Origin: Actinokineospora baliensis
GTDB taxonomy: Bacteria; Actinomycetota; Actinomycetes; Mycobacteriales; Pseudonocardiaceae
Reading direction: 5' to 3'
DNA: 64,000 bases
Assembly: GCF_016907695.1 (NCBI RefSeq)
Contig: NZ_JAFBCK010000001.1
Location: 4,886,001-4,950,000, forward strand
Part shown: positions 53,834-63,206 of the stretch, in pieces
How the letters are laid out: each line of letters begins with the position of its first letter
How positions within the stretch are numbered: the stretch's first letter is position 1
The notes under the pieces: generated by a model
The model's input: the letters and a program-made list of their open reading frames with translations, nothing else
What the model was told of the DNA's origin: nothing
The model's database searches: none
Program-made: the position numbers and the translations under genes

Positions 53834-53865
53834 CGTTGGGGGCGGCAGAGGTGCCGCCCCCAACG
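53834..53865. terminator. Perfect 14-bp bidirectional hairpin
   Basis: CGTTGGGGGCGGCA (53834-53847) pairs exactly with TGCCGCCCCCAACG (53852-53865) around a 4-nt loop, between the convergent RHS operon and the secreted-protein gene. Confidence 0.75.
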
Positions 53866-53870
53866 TGTGG

Positions 53871-54257
53871 CTACTTGCTCACGAGCAGGTCCCAACCGGT
53901 GAGGCCGTTGCGGCACTTGTGGGTGGTCCACACGGAGGGCTTGCCGTTGGCGCCCGCGGCGTCGCAGTCGGCCTTGGTCGGCACGGTGGCGATGTAGACG
54001 TCGGTGAAGGTGTTGGTGGTGGGCTCAACGATCAGGTCGTACCCCGTGAACCCGTTGCGGCAGTCGTAGGCGGCGAACACCCCGGCCGTCACGCCCCGCG
54101 TGCCCGCGTCGTCGCACTGGCTGTACGTCGGGAACGTGGCGATGTAGACGGTCGGCGTCGCGGCTGCTGGGGCGGCCAGCACGACTGCGGCGGCGATCCC
54201 CGCCGAGGCGGTGAGGGCGATCCGGGAGGCAACGGACATTCGGGAACCTGCGGACAT
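53871..54257 (-). CDS. Small secreted protein of two tandem repeats
   Basis: A 128-aa exported protein with a signal peptide (cleavage near APAAA/TPTV, residue 34). The mature part is two copies of a roughly 43-aa unit: VYIATFPTYSQCDDAG ... YDCRNGFTGYDLIV and VYIATVPTKADCDAAG ... HKCRNGLTGWDLLV, each with one likely Cys pair. It starts with ATG 54257. No family recognised. Likely a small disulfide-stabilised extracellular protein. Confidence 0.75.
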   Translation of the reverse strand: MSAGSRMSVASRIALTASAGIAAAVVLAAPAAATPTVYIATFPTYSQCDDAGTRGVTAGVFAAYDCRNGFTGYDLIVEPTTNTFTDVYIATVPTKADCDAAGANGKPSVWTTHKCRNGLTGWDLLVSK

Positions 54258-54582
54258 GGTGTGCTCCAGTCTTCGAGGTCACGGGGTGTTCGCGCCGCGG
54301 CACCTGTGTTGCGCCGCGACATCCCCGACGTTAACCGGTCACCGCAGACCCAAATGGACTGTTTGCCGGTCGACGGCACGCACGGTCCGTGATCGCGCCC
54401 AACCTGCGTTGGTGACCTCACCGCCTCCGGCATGCGGTGATCTCCAATGGAGCAACGGAATTCGCGGCTACCCGGCGCAGTCGAGTGTGGCTCTGCACAC
54501 AACCCGCTGCACTCACCCTACGTGACCCGTTCGGTGGCAGCGACTGCGTCCACCGCGCCAGAGCAGCCGTTGTGCGCGTGGA
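54258..54582. promoter_or_regulatory. Gene-free region
   Basis: A 325-bp stretch between the secreted-protein gene and the regulator pair, both minus. It carries the promoter of the secreted protein; a locally AT-richer segment near 54345-54365 is a candidate. The regulator pair's terminator is not obvious. Confidence 0.3.
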
Positions 54583-55533
54583 TCAGCTCTGCTGCCCCAT
54601 GGTGAGCCGGACGGTGAAGCCGGATTCGGCGCGGCTCAAGGTCACGTGGTGGCAGAGCTGGTGGGCGATCCAGAGCCCGTAGCCGCCGCCGTCCGGGTTC
54701 GGGGTGGGGACGAGCCCGGCGAACGGGTCGACGGGGCCCCGACCCCCGTCGTGGATGGTGACGACGACCTGCCGCGGACCCGTCCACAGGCGCACCGTCA
54801 CCGGTGGTGTGCCGTATTTGACGGCATTGGTGACGATCTCGCTGACGGAGGTCACCAGGTCTTCGAGGTCGGCGCGGGACAACGCGAAGGCACCCGCCGC
54901 GGTGACGGCGTGACGGGCCGCGGCGGGAGTGGGGTCGATGAGCGCGGCGGTCGGCGGCAGGTGCTGGACGGGGAGAGGCGTCGGTGGCCCCGAGCGCGAG
55001 AGGAAGGAAGGCGGCTCGACGTACTCGGGGTTGGGTTTCGGTGTGCCGCCCACGGCCACGAGCGAATGCGTGCGGGCGACGTCGCGCAGGATCGGGGCAG
55101 GCGTCGTGCGGGTGTCGTAAGCGCACATGCTCCGCACCGGGAACGCGTCGTAGGCGTAGTTGACCGCGGCCTCGTAGCGGGACCACACGTCCCACGCCTG
55201 CGCGAGAGCGGGGGAGGGGAGTTCGCCGACGACCCTGATCGCGCTGGCGCCCCGCTTGACCAGCGACGAGAACATGTCGCGGTACGCCTTGATCGTGGCC
55301 GCGGGGCGCGTGTACTGCGGATCCGGCTGGAGGGTCACGACGCGATCGGGGTCCGGGAGGGCGGAGAGCACGAGGTCCGCCCGGGGCTCGTCGAGGGCGA
55401 TCACCATCGCTTCGTCGCGCGCGACTCCGTCGACGAGGAAGGGGACGGCCCCGTCGAGCAGGTCGCCGTCGTTGGTGTAGTAGAGCGCGACGTGGTCGTA
55501 GCCGCGCTTGGCGGAGTGCGTGTGCGCGCTCAT
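54583..55533 (-). CDS. MEDS-domain anti-sigma factor (HATPase_c kinase)
   Basis: A 316-aa protein. Residues 1-165 are a MEDS sensory domain (YDHVALYYTNDGDLLDGAVPF, then MVIALDEPRADLVLSAL). Residues 195-310 are a GHKL ATPase of the RsbW type with N box SEIVTNAVKYG, VVVTIHDGGRGPVDP (G1) and GGGYGLWIAHQLC. Such proteins bind a sigma factor or antagonist. No H-box, so not a classical sensor histidine kinase. The start overlaps the upstream stop (ATGA), fixing it at 55533. Confidence 0.85.
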   Translation of the reverse strand: MSAHTHSAKRGYDHVALYYTNDGDLLDGAVPFLVDGVARDEAMVIALDEPRADLVLSALPDPDRVVTLQPDPQYTRPAATIKAYRDMFSSLVKRGASAIRVVGELPSPALAQAWDVWSRYEAAVNYAYDAFPVRSMCAYDTRTTPAPILRDVARTHSLVAVGGTPKPNPEYVEPPSFLSRSGPPTPLPVQHLPPTAALIDPTPAAARHAVTAAGAFALSRADLEDLVTSVSEIVTNAVKYGTPPVTVRLWTGPRQVVVTIHDGGRGPVDPFAGLVPTPNPDGGGYGLWIAHQLCHHVTLSRAESGFTVRLTMGQQS

Positions 55534-56375
55534 GCGACCTGCTCCACGCGCACGCCGCTGATCCCCAGGATCTCGACGAGGCGGGCCGGGTTCATCGCGC
55601 GGGTACGCAGTACGGCGGTGAAGCCGCGCCGCTCGGCCTGGTCGGCCAGGCGCAGCAGCGCGTGGTGGTCGATGAAGGTCAACCCGCGGGCGTCGACCAC
55701 GACTTCCCCACCACCCCAGCCGGGCGCGGCGTGCTCGAGCGCCCAGGGGAACAGCTCGCGCGACCTCAGGTCCAACTCGCCGTCGAGCGCCACCGCGCCG
55801 CCCCGACCCCACCCGTGCAGGTGGAACGGCACGGTGTCGACGTTGCCCCCCGGGTGCATGGTGGCGAGTTTGTCGACCGTGTCCGCCCCCAGCTCGGGCA
55901 CGTTGTAGGCGCACATCGCGTCGAAGGTGGATGCGGCCATGTAGCGGTCCACGACGTGTTCGTAGCTGGCGAAGGCGTCGAGGTGCGCGGGGGTGCGCAC
56001 CAGGTGGGTCGCCTCGGCGGCGACCCGGAAGCCGGTGAACCCGTCGGCAACGGCCTGGTCGGTCTCCCCGGCATACACCCGGACCTGCTCCTCGGGGTCG
56101 ACCACCCCGCCCCCGGCATAGACGCCGTCGAGCGACCGAACCAGCACCGCCCCGCGCTCGAGCAGGTCGCCGATACCGGGGATGGTCGCCACCTGGTCGA
56201 GCAACGCCCGCTCGGTCCCGGGCGCGGTCAGGCACACCCGCTTGCCCGCTGCCAACCCCTCGACCAGGAACGCCCGGGCCCTGGCGAAGAACTCGGCCGG
56301 CTCGGTGAACGCCCAGCACAGGTGACTGCGCCCTGTCTGAGGCGGGTTCTCGGGCGGTACCGGGCGATGGCTCAC
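55530..56375 (-). CDS. MEDS-STAS anti-sigma factor antagonist
   Basis: A 281-aa protein. A MEDS domain (about residues 10-165: LCWAFTEPAEFFARARAFLV, VLVRSLDGVYA) is followed by a STAS domain (about 180-281: VALDGELDLRSRELF, then VVVDARGLTFIDHHALL). In STAS antagonists the phosphorylated Ser/Thr sits in the DxSxxxFID-like segment; here it reads LTFIDHHAL. It probably counters the MEDS-HATPase encoded next to it. The GTG start 56375 is chosen because the upstream extension is low-complexity. Confidence 0.82.
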   Translation of the reverse strand: MSHRPVPPENPPQTGRSHLCWAFTEPAEFFARARAFLVEGLAAGKRVCLTAPGTERALLDQVATIPGIGDLLERGAVLVRSLDGVYAGGGVVDPEEQVRVYAGETDQAVADGFTGFRVAAEATHLVRTPAHLDAFASYEHVVDRYMAASTFDAMCAYNVPELGADTVDKLATMHPGGNVDTVPFHLHGWGRGGAVALDGELDLRSRELFPWALEHAAPGWGGGEVVVDARGLTFIDHHALLRLADQAERRGFTAVLRTRAMNPARLVEILGISGVRVEQVA

Positions 56376-56559
56376 CGCGTCAATGTACGTCCTGGGGTCG
56401 TGATCCCGGTACCGGCGGGAGCCGTGGTCATAGCACCGAGCTATCGACAGCTGACATGACCACGTCCGCGGACCGCGTGTGAATCTTCTCGGGCAGGCGG
56501 TTCCTGCGTATTCCGCCGAAGTGGCCGCGATGCGGCCGTGCCGAGAAACGGAAAAGCGA

Positions 56560-59034
56560 ATGTCCCTTTCGCGTGCCAAGAAAGCCGGGGTGTTGGCCGT
56601 CGTCGCCAGTGCCCTGACCCTGTTAGCCGTCGTGATCAACCCGCTTGCCTCAGGGCAACCCGTCGCGCCACCACGCGCTGCCGTCGCACCTGCCGCGGGC
56701 TCCGGCGCGGATGTCCACGTGGCGCGGGAGCGGCTGCCGGTCGCCGAACGCACACCGGTGTCCGCGTCCAAGGAAGAGAGGCGGGACTACGACGTGCCCG
56801 CTGCCAAGGCGTTGGTCGCGTGTGACACGGCCGGGTTCACCAGTCGGAGCGGGTGGGCTCTGGTCGACTTCATCCGGACATCCACAGTAGACTGTGTGAA
56901 CACGCTGTTCTCGCTCACCGGAACCGACGCCAACCGTGCGTTCCGCGAGGATCAGATGACCTATGTCGCGTACGGTCTGCGGGACAACGGATCCAGCTAC
57001 CCCGGTGACAACTCCACCGGTACCGCGCAGCTCGTGCTCTATCTGCGGGCGGGTTACTACGTCCAGTGGTACAACCCCGATGTGGTCGCCACCTACGGGT
57101 CCGCGCTGCGCAACGCCATCCGCTCCGGGCTGGACAACTTCTTCAACAACGCCAGGGCTTTCACCGTGAGCGAGGCCAACGGCGCGACCCTTTCCGAAGC
57201 GGTCACGCTCATCGACAGCGCCCAGGAGAACGCGCGGTACCTGTGGGTGGTGAAGCGGCTGCTCGACGGCTACAACTCCAGCTACGACTCGTCGTGGTCG
57301 ATGCTCAACGCAGTCAACAACGTCTACACCGTGCTGTTCCGCGGCCACCAAGTCCCCGAGTTCGTCAGCACCGTGACCTCCGACCCGAGCGTCCTGGAGA
57401 CCCTGCGCGCCTTCGCGATCCGCAACCTGGGCCTGCTCTCCGGCGAACGCAGCTACCTCACCTCCAACGCCGGACGTGAACTCGGCCGGTTCCTGCAACA
57501 CCCGGGGCTGCTGAGCAACTCCAAGCCCAAGGCGAAGGCCCTGATGGACGCGTCCTCGATCCGCGGCGCCACCGCCCCGTTGTGGGTGGGTGTCGCGGAG
57601 ATGGTCGACAGCTACGACAAGGCCAACTGCGCGTACTACGGCGCGTGCGATCTGCAGAACCGTTTGCTGGCAGAGGTTCTACCGATCAACCACACCTGCG
57701 CCTCGACGCTGAGGGTCCGCGCCCAGGAGATGACCGCCGCCGAGCTGTCGCAGACGTGCGCGAGCCTGCTCAACCAGGATGCCTACTTCCACAACGTGGT
57801 CCGTGACCCCGGGCCGGTCACCGGCGACCGCAACACGGCACTGGAGGTGGTCGTCTACAACTCCAGCACCGACTACCAGACGTACGCGGGCGCGATGTGG
57901 GGCATCGACACCAACAACGGCGGCATGTACCTCGAAGGCGACCCGTCGGCGGTGGGCAACCAGGCGCGGTTCATCGCCTACGAGGCGGAGTGGTTGCGGC
58001 CGACGTTCCAGATCTGGAACCTCAACCACGAGTACACCCACTACCTCGACGGCCGGTTCAACATGGCTGGCGACTTCACCTCCAACGTGACCACCCCGAC
58101 CATCTGGTGGATCGAAGGCTTCGCCGAGTACGTGTCGTACCAGTACCGCAACGTGGCCTACGACGCCGCCATCGCCGAGGCGGGCAAGCGGACGTACGCG
58201 CTCAGCACGCTGTTCGACACCACCTACTCGCACGACACCACGCGCATCTACCGGTGGGGCTACCTCGCCGTCCGGTACATGATCCAGGCACATCCCGCGG
58301 ACGTCACCGCCGTCCTGGGCCACTACCGCTCCGGGAACTGGACGGCGGCGCGGACGCTGCTCAAGACCACGATCGGCTCCCGCTACGACAGCGACTGGTA
58401 CACCTGGCTCGCCGCGTGCGCCGCCGGGAGCTGCGGCGGTGGCACCACGAACCGCCCGCCGGTCGCGGACTTCACCAGCTCCACCAACGCCCGCACCGTC
58501 ACCTTCACCGACCGCTCCACCGACCCCGACGGCACCATCACCGCCCGCCGCTGGGACTTCGGCGACGGCACCACCTCGACCGCGACCGCACCCACCCGCA
58601 CCTACGCGGCCGACGGCACCTACACGGTCCGCCTGACCGTGACCGACAACCAGGGCGCGACCGGGACTCTCACGAAGGCGGTAACCATCGGTAGCGGCGG
58701 CGTGGCCGAGTGCACCGGCTCCGACGCCAGGGTGCTGGGCAAGAACTGCCAACGCTCCAACCGCTCAGCCACCGGCGGCAACTACGACTACCTGTACCTG
58801 ACCCTCCCGAGCGCAACGGCCCAACTGACGATCACCGCCTCCGGCGGAACCGGCAACTGCGACCTGTACTTCAGCGGCAGCTCGTGGGCGACCACCAGCA
58901 CCGCCACCCACCGCTCCACCGGCACGACCAACCAGGAAACGATCACCGTGACGAGCCCGGCGGCCGGGTACGCGTACGTGAGCTTGAAGGGCGCGACCGA
59001 CTGCGCGGGGGTGGTGGTGACCACCCGCTACTGA
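56560..59034 (+). CDS. Secreted M9 collagenase with PKD and C-terminal binding domains
   Basis: An 824-aa zymogen. The signal peptide ends near residue 30 to 40. Residues about 70-370 match the M9 N-terminal activator domain. The peptidase domain holds the gluzincin motif H490-E491-x2-H494 (LNHEYTHYLDG) and the third ligand Glu519 (WWIEGFAEYVSY). A PKD domain (PVADFTSSTN to TVRLTVTDNQ, about 630-710) and a PPC-like Ca/collagen-binding domain follow. This is the full clostridial-type collagenase layout. The ATG at 56560 begins a proper signal peptide. A strong hairpin terminator follows. Confidence 0.9.
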   Translation: MSLSRAKKAGVLAVVASALTLLAVVINPLASGQPVAPPRAAVAPAAGSGADVHVARERLPVAERTPVSASKEERRDYDVPAAKALVACDTAGFTSRSGWALVDFIRTSTVDCVNTLFSLTGTDANRAFREDQMTYVAYGLRDNGSSYPGDNSTGTAQLVLYLRAGYYVQWYNPDVVATYGSALRNAIRSGLDNFFNNARAFTVSEANGATLSEAVTLIDSAQENARYLWVVKRLLDGYNSSYDSSWSMLNAVNNVYTVLFRGHQVPEFVSTVTSDPSVLETLRAFAIRNLGLLSGERSYLTSNAGRELGRFLQHPGLLSNSKPKAKALMDASSIRGATAPLWVGVAEMVDSYDKANCAYYGACDLQNRLLAEVLPINHTCASTLRVRAQEMTAAELSQTCASLLNQDAYFHNVVRDPGPVTGDRNTALEVVVYNSSTDYQTYAGAMWGIDTNNGGMYLEGDPSAVGNQARFIAYEAEWLRPTFQIWNLNHEYTHYLDGRFNMAGDFTSNVTTPTIWWIEGFAEYVSYQYRNVAYDAAIAEAGKRTYALSTLFDTTYSHDTTRIYRWGYLAVRYMIQAHPADVTAVLGHYRSGNWTAARTLLKTTIGSRYDSDWYTWLAACAAGSCGGGTTNRPPVADFTSSTNARTVTFTDRSTDPDGTITARRWDFGDGTTSTATAPTRTYAADGTYTVRLTVTDNQGATGTLTKAVTIGSGGVAECTGSDARVLGKNCQRSNRSATGGNYDYLYLTLPSATAQLTITASGGTGNCDLYFSGSSWATTSTATHRSTGTTNQETITVTSPAAGYAYVSLKGATDCAGVVVTTRY

Positions 59035-59051
59035 CCACCTGGCGGCAGGGT

Positions 59052-59081
59052 GCCCGCCCCCGGCTCACGCCGGGGGCGGGC
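59052..59081 (+). terminator. Perfect 13-bp hairpin after the collagenase
   Basis: GCCCGCCCCCGGC (59052-59064) pairs exactly with GCCGGGGGCGGGC (59069-59081) around a 4-nt loop, followed by TTGT. The strongest terminator in the window. Confidence 0.85.
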
Positions 59082-59383
59082 TTGTCGTGATGCGGCCTCG
59101 GTGGCAGGGGCGCGACGTCGTCGGACGTCGTCCTGTTCGACGCTGGTGGTGCGGACCTGGTTGTCGGCCCGGTCGCACCTGCGGCTTCGAGTCCGGCGAG
59201 GCGCTTGAGGAGGAGGATCCGTGGCCTGCCTGCCGTGGCCGCGGTGACCCGGTGCAAGGTCATCACCACGGCGGCGCCAGGCATTCGCGCTCCACCGCTC
59301 CCTGCGACGTTGCTCGGCGATCGCGTGCTTGAGGCTCGGACCCGCGCGAGGTGGTCGGGCGGGTCCGCCGCCAGTTGGCGGGC

Positions 59384-59849
59384 GGGCCTCGCTGTGCTCC
59401 TGCCACCACGGTCGGAACACTGGCCTGGCCTGGCCATGGCCTGTTCGGCCTGGGCTGCCGCTGCCCTCGTGGCGGTGGTTGGCCGCTCTTGCCGGATCCG
59501 GTCGCGATGTTGCGAGGGGCGCCCGGCCTTTCAGGCTGGAGGGCGGCCTCGGGGTGCCCCCGCGATCAGGGGCGGGCCACTGGGTTGGCTTGTGCCTGCT
59601 CGGCGCGGGCTGCCGCTGTCCTCGTGCCGGTGATCAGCCCGCTCTCGCTGAACCAAGCGGCGATACCTCGCGGGCTGCACGGCCGCGTGAGGCTGGAGGG
59701 CGATCCTCGGGGTGCTACTGCGATCAGGGGCGGGTCACTGGGTTGGCTGGTGCGTGCTCGGCCTGGACTGTCGCGTCCTCGTGCCCGTGATTCGCCCGCT
59801 CTCGCCGGACCCGGTGGCGACAGTGCGAGGGCCGTTCAGGCCGGGGGAC
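59384..59849. repeat. Three ~155-bp tandem repeats seeded by the LysR 3' end
   Basis: Three units start at about 59384, 59544 and 59700 (lengths 160, 156, 150). A fourth start near 59850 is the 3' end of the LysR gene itself (gggcttcggtgtgctcctgc). Unit 1 starts gggcctcgctgtgctcctgc, almost the gene end, and encodes on the minus strand FRPWWQEHSEARPPTGG, matching the LysR C-terminus FRPWWQEHTEARPPA. Units 2 and 3 are more diverged (GATCAGGGGCGGG, GGTTGGCT, CTGGAGGGC). The whole region 59082-59835 lacks a gene. Confidence 0.65.
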
Positions 59850-60786
59850 GGGCTTCGGTGTGCTCCTGCCACCAGGGTCGGAACACCGGGCTGGCCATGG
59901 CCTGCTCGGCGTAGGCGGCCACCACCTCCCCGTACACCTGATTCGCCTGCTCCCACCCGACCCGCTCGCGGTGCCACGCCAGGACGAGCCGGATGCGCAT
60001 CGGTTCGCCCGCCAGCGGCCGGACCGCGATACCGGGGCCACCCTGGGACGTCGGTTCTACCAGCTGCACGGCCCGACCGGTCGCGATCAGCCGTCTGCCG
60101 CCGCCGCTGGGGACCTCGAAGCGGACGTCGGGGGTGAACCCCGCTTGCCTGCACGCCGCCCGCAGCGCCGCCAACGACCCGTCGTCGGCCCCAGGCGGGC
60201 AGATCCACGCCTCACCCGCGAGCCCGGCCAACGGCACCTCATCCCCGCCGGCCAGGGGGTGCTCGGCCGACAACGCCACGTACACCGGCACCCACGGCAC
60301 GATGATCCGCTGCCCCACCTCGCGCGGCAACGGGATGTCGTGCTCCTCAGCCGCCCCCAACACCGCGATGTCCAAGTTCCCCGACGTCAACGCCCGAGCC
60401 AACACCGCACTAGACGGCTCGATCTGCATCGACACCCGAGCCCCCGCCAACGACCGCTCCACCCGATCAAACATCGGCGTCACGCACTCCATGTGCACGG
60501 TCCCGAACCGCACCGGCCCGCCGGTACCAGCCCCCAACCCGGCCCCGAGCCCGTCCAACTCCGCCAACACCACCCGGGCCCGCCGAACCAGGTCCTCACC
60601 CAGCTCAGTGGGCACCACCCCCACCCGGCTGCGTTCGAACAGCCGCCCCCCGACCACCCGCTCCACCCGCTGCAACAACGTCGACAACGAAGGCTGCGAT
60701 ATCCCCAACCGAGCCGCCCCCTGGGACAGGCTGCCCGCCTCGGCGATCGTGCAGACCGCCCTCAGGTGCCGAATCTCCAGGTCCAT
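59836..60786 (-). CDS. LysR-family transcriptional regulator
   Basis: A 316-aa LTTR with a classic N-terminal winged HTH (MDLEIRHLRAVCTIAEAGSL, then GISQPSLSTLLQRVERVVGG at residues 1-60) and a C-terminal co-inducer domain (LDIAVLGAAEEHDIPLP, VPVYVALSAEHPL). It ends with the short EHTEARPPA motif that the downstream repeats copy. No divergent target gene is adjacent; the next gene is another LTTR. Confidence 0.88.
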   Translation of the reverse strand: MDLEIRHLRAVCTIAEAGSLSQGAARLGISQPSLSTLLQRVERVVGGRLFERSRVGVVPTELGEDLVRRARVVLAELDGLGAGLGAGTGGPVRFGTVHMECVTPMFDRVERSLAGARVSMQIEPSSAVLARALTSGNLDIAVLGAAEEHDIPLPREVGQRIIVPWVPVYVALSAEHPLAGGDEVPLAGLAGEAWICPPGADDGSLAALRAACRQAGFTPDVRFEVPSGGGRRLIATGRAVQLVEPTSQGGPGIAVRPLAGEPMRIRLVLAWHRERVGWEQANQVYGEVVAAYAEQAMASPVFRPWWQEHTEARPPA

Positions 60787-60826
60787 GGCCGAACAGGGTA
60801 ATCCCGCACCACACCAACCGAAACCC

Positions 60827-61906
60827 TCAGCCGCTCTGTCCAGTGCTGCCTTGGCCTCGTCCTGGTTGCGCCGCCGGTGCCACCGCTCGAGCGGGAGATG
60901 CGTTGCTGAAAGCGTTCCAGAGCAGGTTGAGGGGGTGGTCTGGGGTGTAGCTGGTGCGTTCGTGCTTGCGGGTAAGGATGCCGGTGACGATCTCGAGGTG
61001 GGGGTGGTAGTCGTCGGCGAGTGTGAGTTTGCGCAGGCCTTGCCCTGGGAGGCGACCGTCGAGGGCGGCGTCGGCTACACGGTCGGTGGTCAGGAGACAG
61101 CCGTGGAGTAGGCGTGCAGTGAGGAGGTTGAGGCCATAGTTGAGGGAGTCGATGGTCGCGATGACGTTGAGGGTGGAGTGGTGGTCAGGGCCGTACCAGC
61201 GGGTGAGGAAGTCGGCCAGGAGTCCGGCGGCGGGTGTGAGCAGGGGGACCGCGGGTAGCTGGGCCGCCGTGACGGGGGTATTGGGGAGCTCGCGGGTGGT
61301 GAGGTTGGTGAGGAGGGCGACCCGTTCGCGGTGCCATTCGAGGAAGTCGTAGTCGTGGGTCGGGGCTTGGTCAGGTGGTGCGGCGAGGCTGCCGCAGACG
61401 ATGTCGACCTTCTTGCTGTCGAGCGTGCGCCAGAGGTCGCGGGTGCGGACATGTTTGATGGTGAGGTGGATGCCGCGAGCTTCGAAGTCTGGCCGGAGTG
61501 CGGGCCAGATGGCGCCGAGAAACTGGACGGTGAACTCGGTGGTGCCGAAAGTGATGGTGGATCCGAGCCGTCGCCTGCTTTGGTGCAGAGCATCGTTCCA
61601 GTTCGTGAGTGTCCGGTTTGCAAGGGCGACAAGGTGGTCTCCTGTTGTTGTGAAGAGGAAGTCCTTGCCGCGGCCTTGCTTGACCACCAGCGCCTCGCCG
61701 ACGAGGCGAGTGGCGGTCTTGTTGAGGTGGTCGAGCTGTTTCTGCACGCTGGATTGCTCGCGTCCGAGAGCGCGTGCCGCGCGTTGGGCGGTACCGGTGG
61801 CGTGCACCACGGCAAGGGTTCGGAGTTGGTCCAGGCTGAGATCCAGCAGGTGAGGTGGACAGCCCAGTAGCGCCATGAGCGCCTCCGACGAGTCGGTGTC
61901 AGGCAT
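60827..61906 (-). CDS. LysR-type regulator, divergent from the radical SAM operon
   Basis: A 359-aa regulator with an LTTR-like HTH (LSLDQLRTLAVVHATGTAQR, then EQSSVQKQLDHLNKTA, residues about 17-60) and a periplasmic-binding-like effector domain (ITFGTTEFTVQFLGAIWP, KKVDIVCGSLAAP). It lies 187 bp from the divergent radical SAM start, the usual LTTR arrangement, so it probably controls that operon. GAGGAG precedes ATG 61906. Confidence 0.8.
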   Translation of the reverse strand: MPDTDSSEALMALLGCPPHLLDLSLDQLRTLAVVHATGTAQRAARALGREQSSVQKQLDHLNKTATRLVGEALVVKQGRGKDFLFTTTGDHLVALANRTLTNWNDALHQSRRRLGSTITFGTTEFTVQFLGAIWPALRPDFEARGIHLTIKHVRTRDLWRTLDSKKVDIVCGSLAAPPDQAPTHDYDFLEWHRERVALLTNLTTRELPNTPVTAAQLPAVPLLTPAAGLLADFLTRWYGPDHHSTLNVIATIDSLNYGLNLLTARLLHGCLLTTDRVADAALDGRLPGQGLRKLTLADDYHPHLEIVTGILTRKHERTSYTPDHPLNLLWNAFSNASPARAVAPAAQPGRGQGSTGQSG

Positions 61907-62093
61907 GAGTCTCCTCGCGGTTCGCAGGTGTCCGTTGGAACACCTGGAATGTTGTTGGCCGTAGTTCGCGCCGGAGTGACCCAGAGATGTTCGCCGAGAC
62001 ATCGCGGACCGCGCTAGTGTCCAAGCGGACATCACGTGAAGTTTCGCCCGTTCGGGCCCTTTCGGCGTATCGCTTGGGGAAGCGAGGTTTCCG
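61907..62093. promoter_or_regulatory. LTTR/radical SAM divergent promoter region
   Basis: A 187-bp intergenic space between the LysR-type gene and the radical SAM operon. It contains short T-N11-A-type half-sites expected for LTTR binding, but I cannot pick one. Both promoters must lie here. Confidence 0.45.
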
Positions 62094-63206
62094 ATGACCG
62101 CTCGCAGCATCGCCACCGGCGAGGTGGCGTCGTCCTGCTACTTCCGCACCACGGTGGAGCAGCCGTTTCGCAAGGCGCTGGTTCAGATCAATGAGGATTG
62201 CAACCTGCGCTGCGCACACTGTTTCGTCTCGGCGACGAGAATGGGTAAGCGGATGGTTCTAGGAGATGTTGTGGCGAAGGTGATCCCTCGGCTGGCCGCC
62301 GCCCGCGTCACGCGGGTGACGTTGACCGGAGGGGAGCCGACGATCCATCCGGAGTTCCTGGCCATTGTGGCGGCATTTCGGGCCGCAGGAATGAGCGTAG
62401 GTGTATGTACCAACGCTACCATGGTCGATGACTCCCAGATCAGCGCACTTGCTGCTCTCGGAGTGCACTGCAATGTTTCGTTGGACGGGTTCGCAGTTGC
62501 CTCTCATGGCAAGTTTCGCGGTGACCGCGCAAGTTTCGCTGTCACGGTCGCCACCGTGGAGAAACTCGCCGCAGCAGGCATTCTGCAGGGATTGCTGTGC
62601 ACGCCGAACACGTTGGCCCAGGATGAAGAGTACGCGCGCCTGTGCGCCTTCGCGCGTAGCCACGGCGCCCGCTATGTGCTGCTCAACCCGCTCGGCAGCA
62701 TGGGGCGTGGCGTCAAGTCCCAGGCGAGGTTGGCCAAGACGACCTTGCACATGCGCGAAATCTTCGAACTGACCGCCCCCTTCGACGGTCCGGATCTCGA
62801 CATCGCCCACATCCGCTTCCCCAACACAACTGGTCGTCCGCTGGCCGGATGCGAAGCGGGGACGATCATCTACGTGTTCACCCCCGGCGAGGTCACAGTG
62901 TGCCCCTACCTGGTGTTCGCGGCCCGCACCCCAGGCTCGCGGCACGCCGACACCGAGTTCATCGTCGGTAACATCTTCACCGATCCTGATGTGGCCACCA
63001 GACTTGACGACTATCGCTTCCACGACCGGTACCAAGTCGGCGCGAACCCGACTTGCACCGCCTGTTCCTTGAGTTCCCGCTGCGGCAAGGGGTGCCCCGC
63101 GGCCATCGTCGCAGCGGGCGGGCGAATAGGTGATGTCGACGCGGAGCAGTGCCCGGTCACCGCGCCCGAAGCTGGGCGCAAGCTGTTGCCCGTGGTGCAG
63201 GCATGA
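62094..63206 (+). CDS. Radical SAM/SPASM enzyme
   Basis: A 370-aa radical SAM protein. The [4Fe-4S]-SAM site is Cys36-x3-Cys40-x2-Cys43 (EDCNLRCAHCF). The GGEP motif is TLTGGEPTIHPEF. A SPASM-like C-terminal region has GCEAG, VCPYLVF, and CTACSLSSRCGKGCPA, enough Cys for auxiliary clusters. SPASM enzymes often modify peptides, but no precursor peptide is seen nearby. First gene of a plus-strand operon with ATGA overlap to a P-loop kinase. Confidence 0.85.
   Translation: MTARSIATGEVASSCYFRTTVEQPFRKALVQINEDCNLRCAHCFVSATRMGKRMVLGDVVAKVIPRLAAARVTRVTLTGGEPTIHPEFLAIVAAFRAAGMSVGVCTNATMVDDSQISALAALGVHCNVSLDGFAVASHGKFRGDRASFAVTVATVEKLAAAGILQGLLCTPNTLAQDEEYARLCAFARSHGARYVLLNPLGSMGRGVKSQARLAKTTLHMREIFELTAPFDGPDLDIAHIRFPNTTGRPLAGCEAGTIIYVFTPGEVTVCPYLVFAARTPGSRHADTEFIVGNIFTDPDVATRLDDYRFHDRYQVGANPTCTACSLSSRCGKGCPAAIVAAGGRIGDVDAEQCPVTAPEAGRKLLPVVQA

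Noticed and set aside
62094..63206. RiPP precursor peptide beside the radical SAM gene
   Set aside because: I looked at short frames in 61907-62093 and around the operon and found no Cys/Ser/Thr-rich small ORF with a ribosome binding site.
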